Assembly (NCBI GenBank): GCA_003565815.1 | Contig: PXAS01000158.1 | Span: forward strand, 1-5,381 | Direction: 5' to 3' | Origin: PVC group bacterium | GTDB taxonomy: Bacteria; Verrucomicrobiota; Kiritimatiellia; SS1-B-03-39; UBA6053 | DNA length: 5,381 nt | Part shown: in pieces, positions 5,327 through 5,381 of the stretch | How the letters are laid out: every line of letters begins with the position of its first letter | Numbering within the stretch: the first letter of the stretch is position 1 | Translations under genes and position numbers: made by a program | Notes under the pieces: generated by a model | Seen by the model: the letters and a program-made list of their open reading frames with translations, nothing else | The model's database searches: none | What the model was told of the DNA's origin: nothing

Positions 5327-5381
5327 ATGTTGGTTCCGAAGTCATCTTATTTCAGCAATCTGCCGCCGACGGTTTGGTCGG
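5327..5381 (+). CDS. Possible 5' end of a plus-strand gene, cut by the window edge
   Basis: From ATG at 5327 the frame stays open for 18 codons to the end of the window (begins MLVPKSSYF, ends NLPPTVWS). Nothing in it is recognisable and it is too short to judge. The support is the promoter-like sequence directly in front and the absence of a minus-strand gene here. If real, it would be transcribed divergently from the protease operon. Confidence 0.3.
   Translation, partial: MLVPKSSYFSNLPPTVWS

Noticed and set aside
5014..5328. 104-codon minus-strand frame over the protease leader
   Set aside because: It crosses the repeats and the promoter, overlaps the protease start in another frame and has no recognisable features or ribosome site.

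Overview
The window is a stretch of bacterial chromosome of moderate to high GC content. Five protein genes lie on the minus strand and the start of a possible sixth lies on the plus strand at the right edge. Codon use strongly favours G/C in third positions, which is why several long antisense frames are open. The gene content (a Ste24-type M48 protease, an ArnT/PMT-like membrane glycosyltransferase, a basic HU, a DtxR-like regulator and MetF) and the style of the HU protein suggest a Gram-negative bacterium, perhaps of the Verrucomicrobia/PVC group. That placement is a weak inference, because there is no rRNA or other phylogenetic marker. I see no phage, transposon, CRISPR array or defence locus.

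Layout, read in the direction of transcription from right to left. At 5070-5381 is a control region between divergent genes. It holds AT-rich near-identical repeats, a good extended -10 promoter firing leftward, and a candidate promoter firing rightward into a partial frame. At 3819-5069 is a Ste24/M48B membrane metalloprotease. Its stop overlaps the start of a 571-residue polytopic glycosyltransferase (2107-3822) in an ATGA junction, so the two form one operon, closed by a short hairpin plus U-tract at 2062-2081. At 1657-1941 is an HU protein with its own strong ribosome binding site and a textbook terminator at 1596-1627. At 646-1560 is metF, followed 7 bases later by a DtxR/MntR-like regulator (117-638) whose ribosome binding site overlaps the metF stop. 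At 1-116, extending into the end of that regulator, are 2.5 copies of a 45-bp tandem repeat.

Together the window gives three leftward transcription units: protease plus glycosyltransferase (cell envelope), HU alone (nucleoid), and metF plus regulator (one-carbon/methionine metabolism with a metal or redox sensor). The genes are mostly ordinary housekeeping genes. The least ordinary points are the regulator, which has an altered metal site and a four-cysteine tail and is coupled to metF; the 45-bp repeat that includes the regulator's stop codon; and the repeat-rich promoter region in front of the protease gene.
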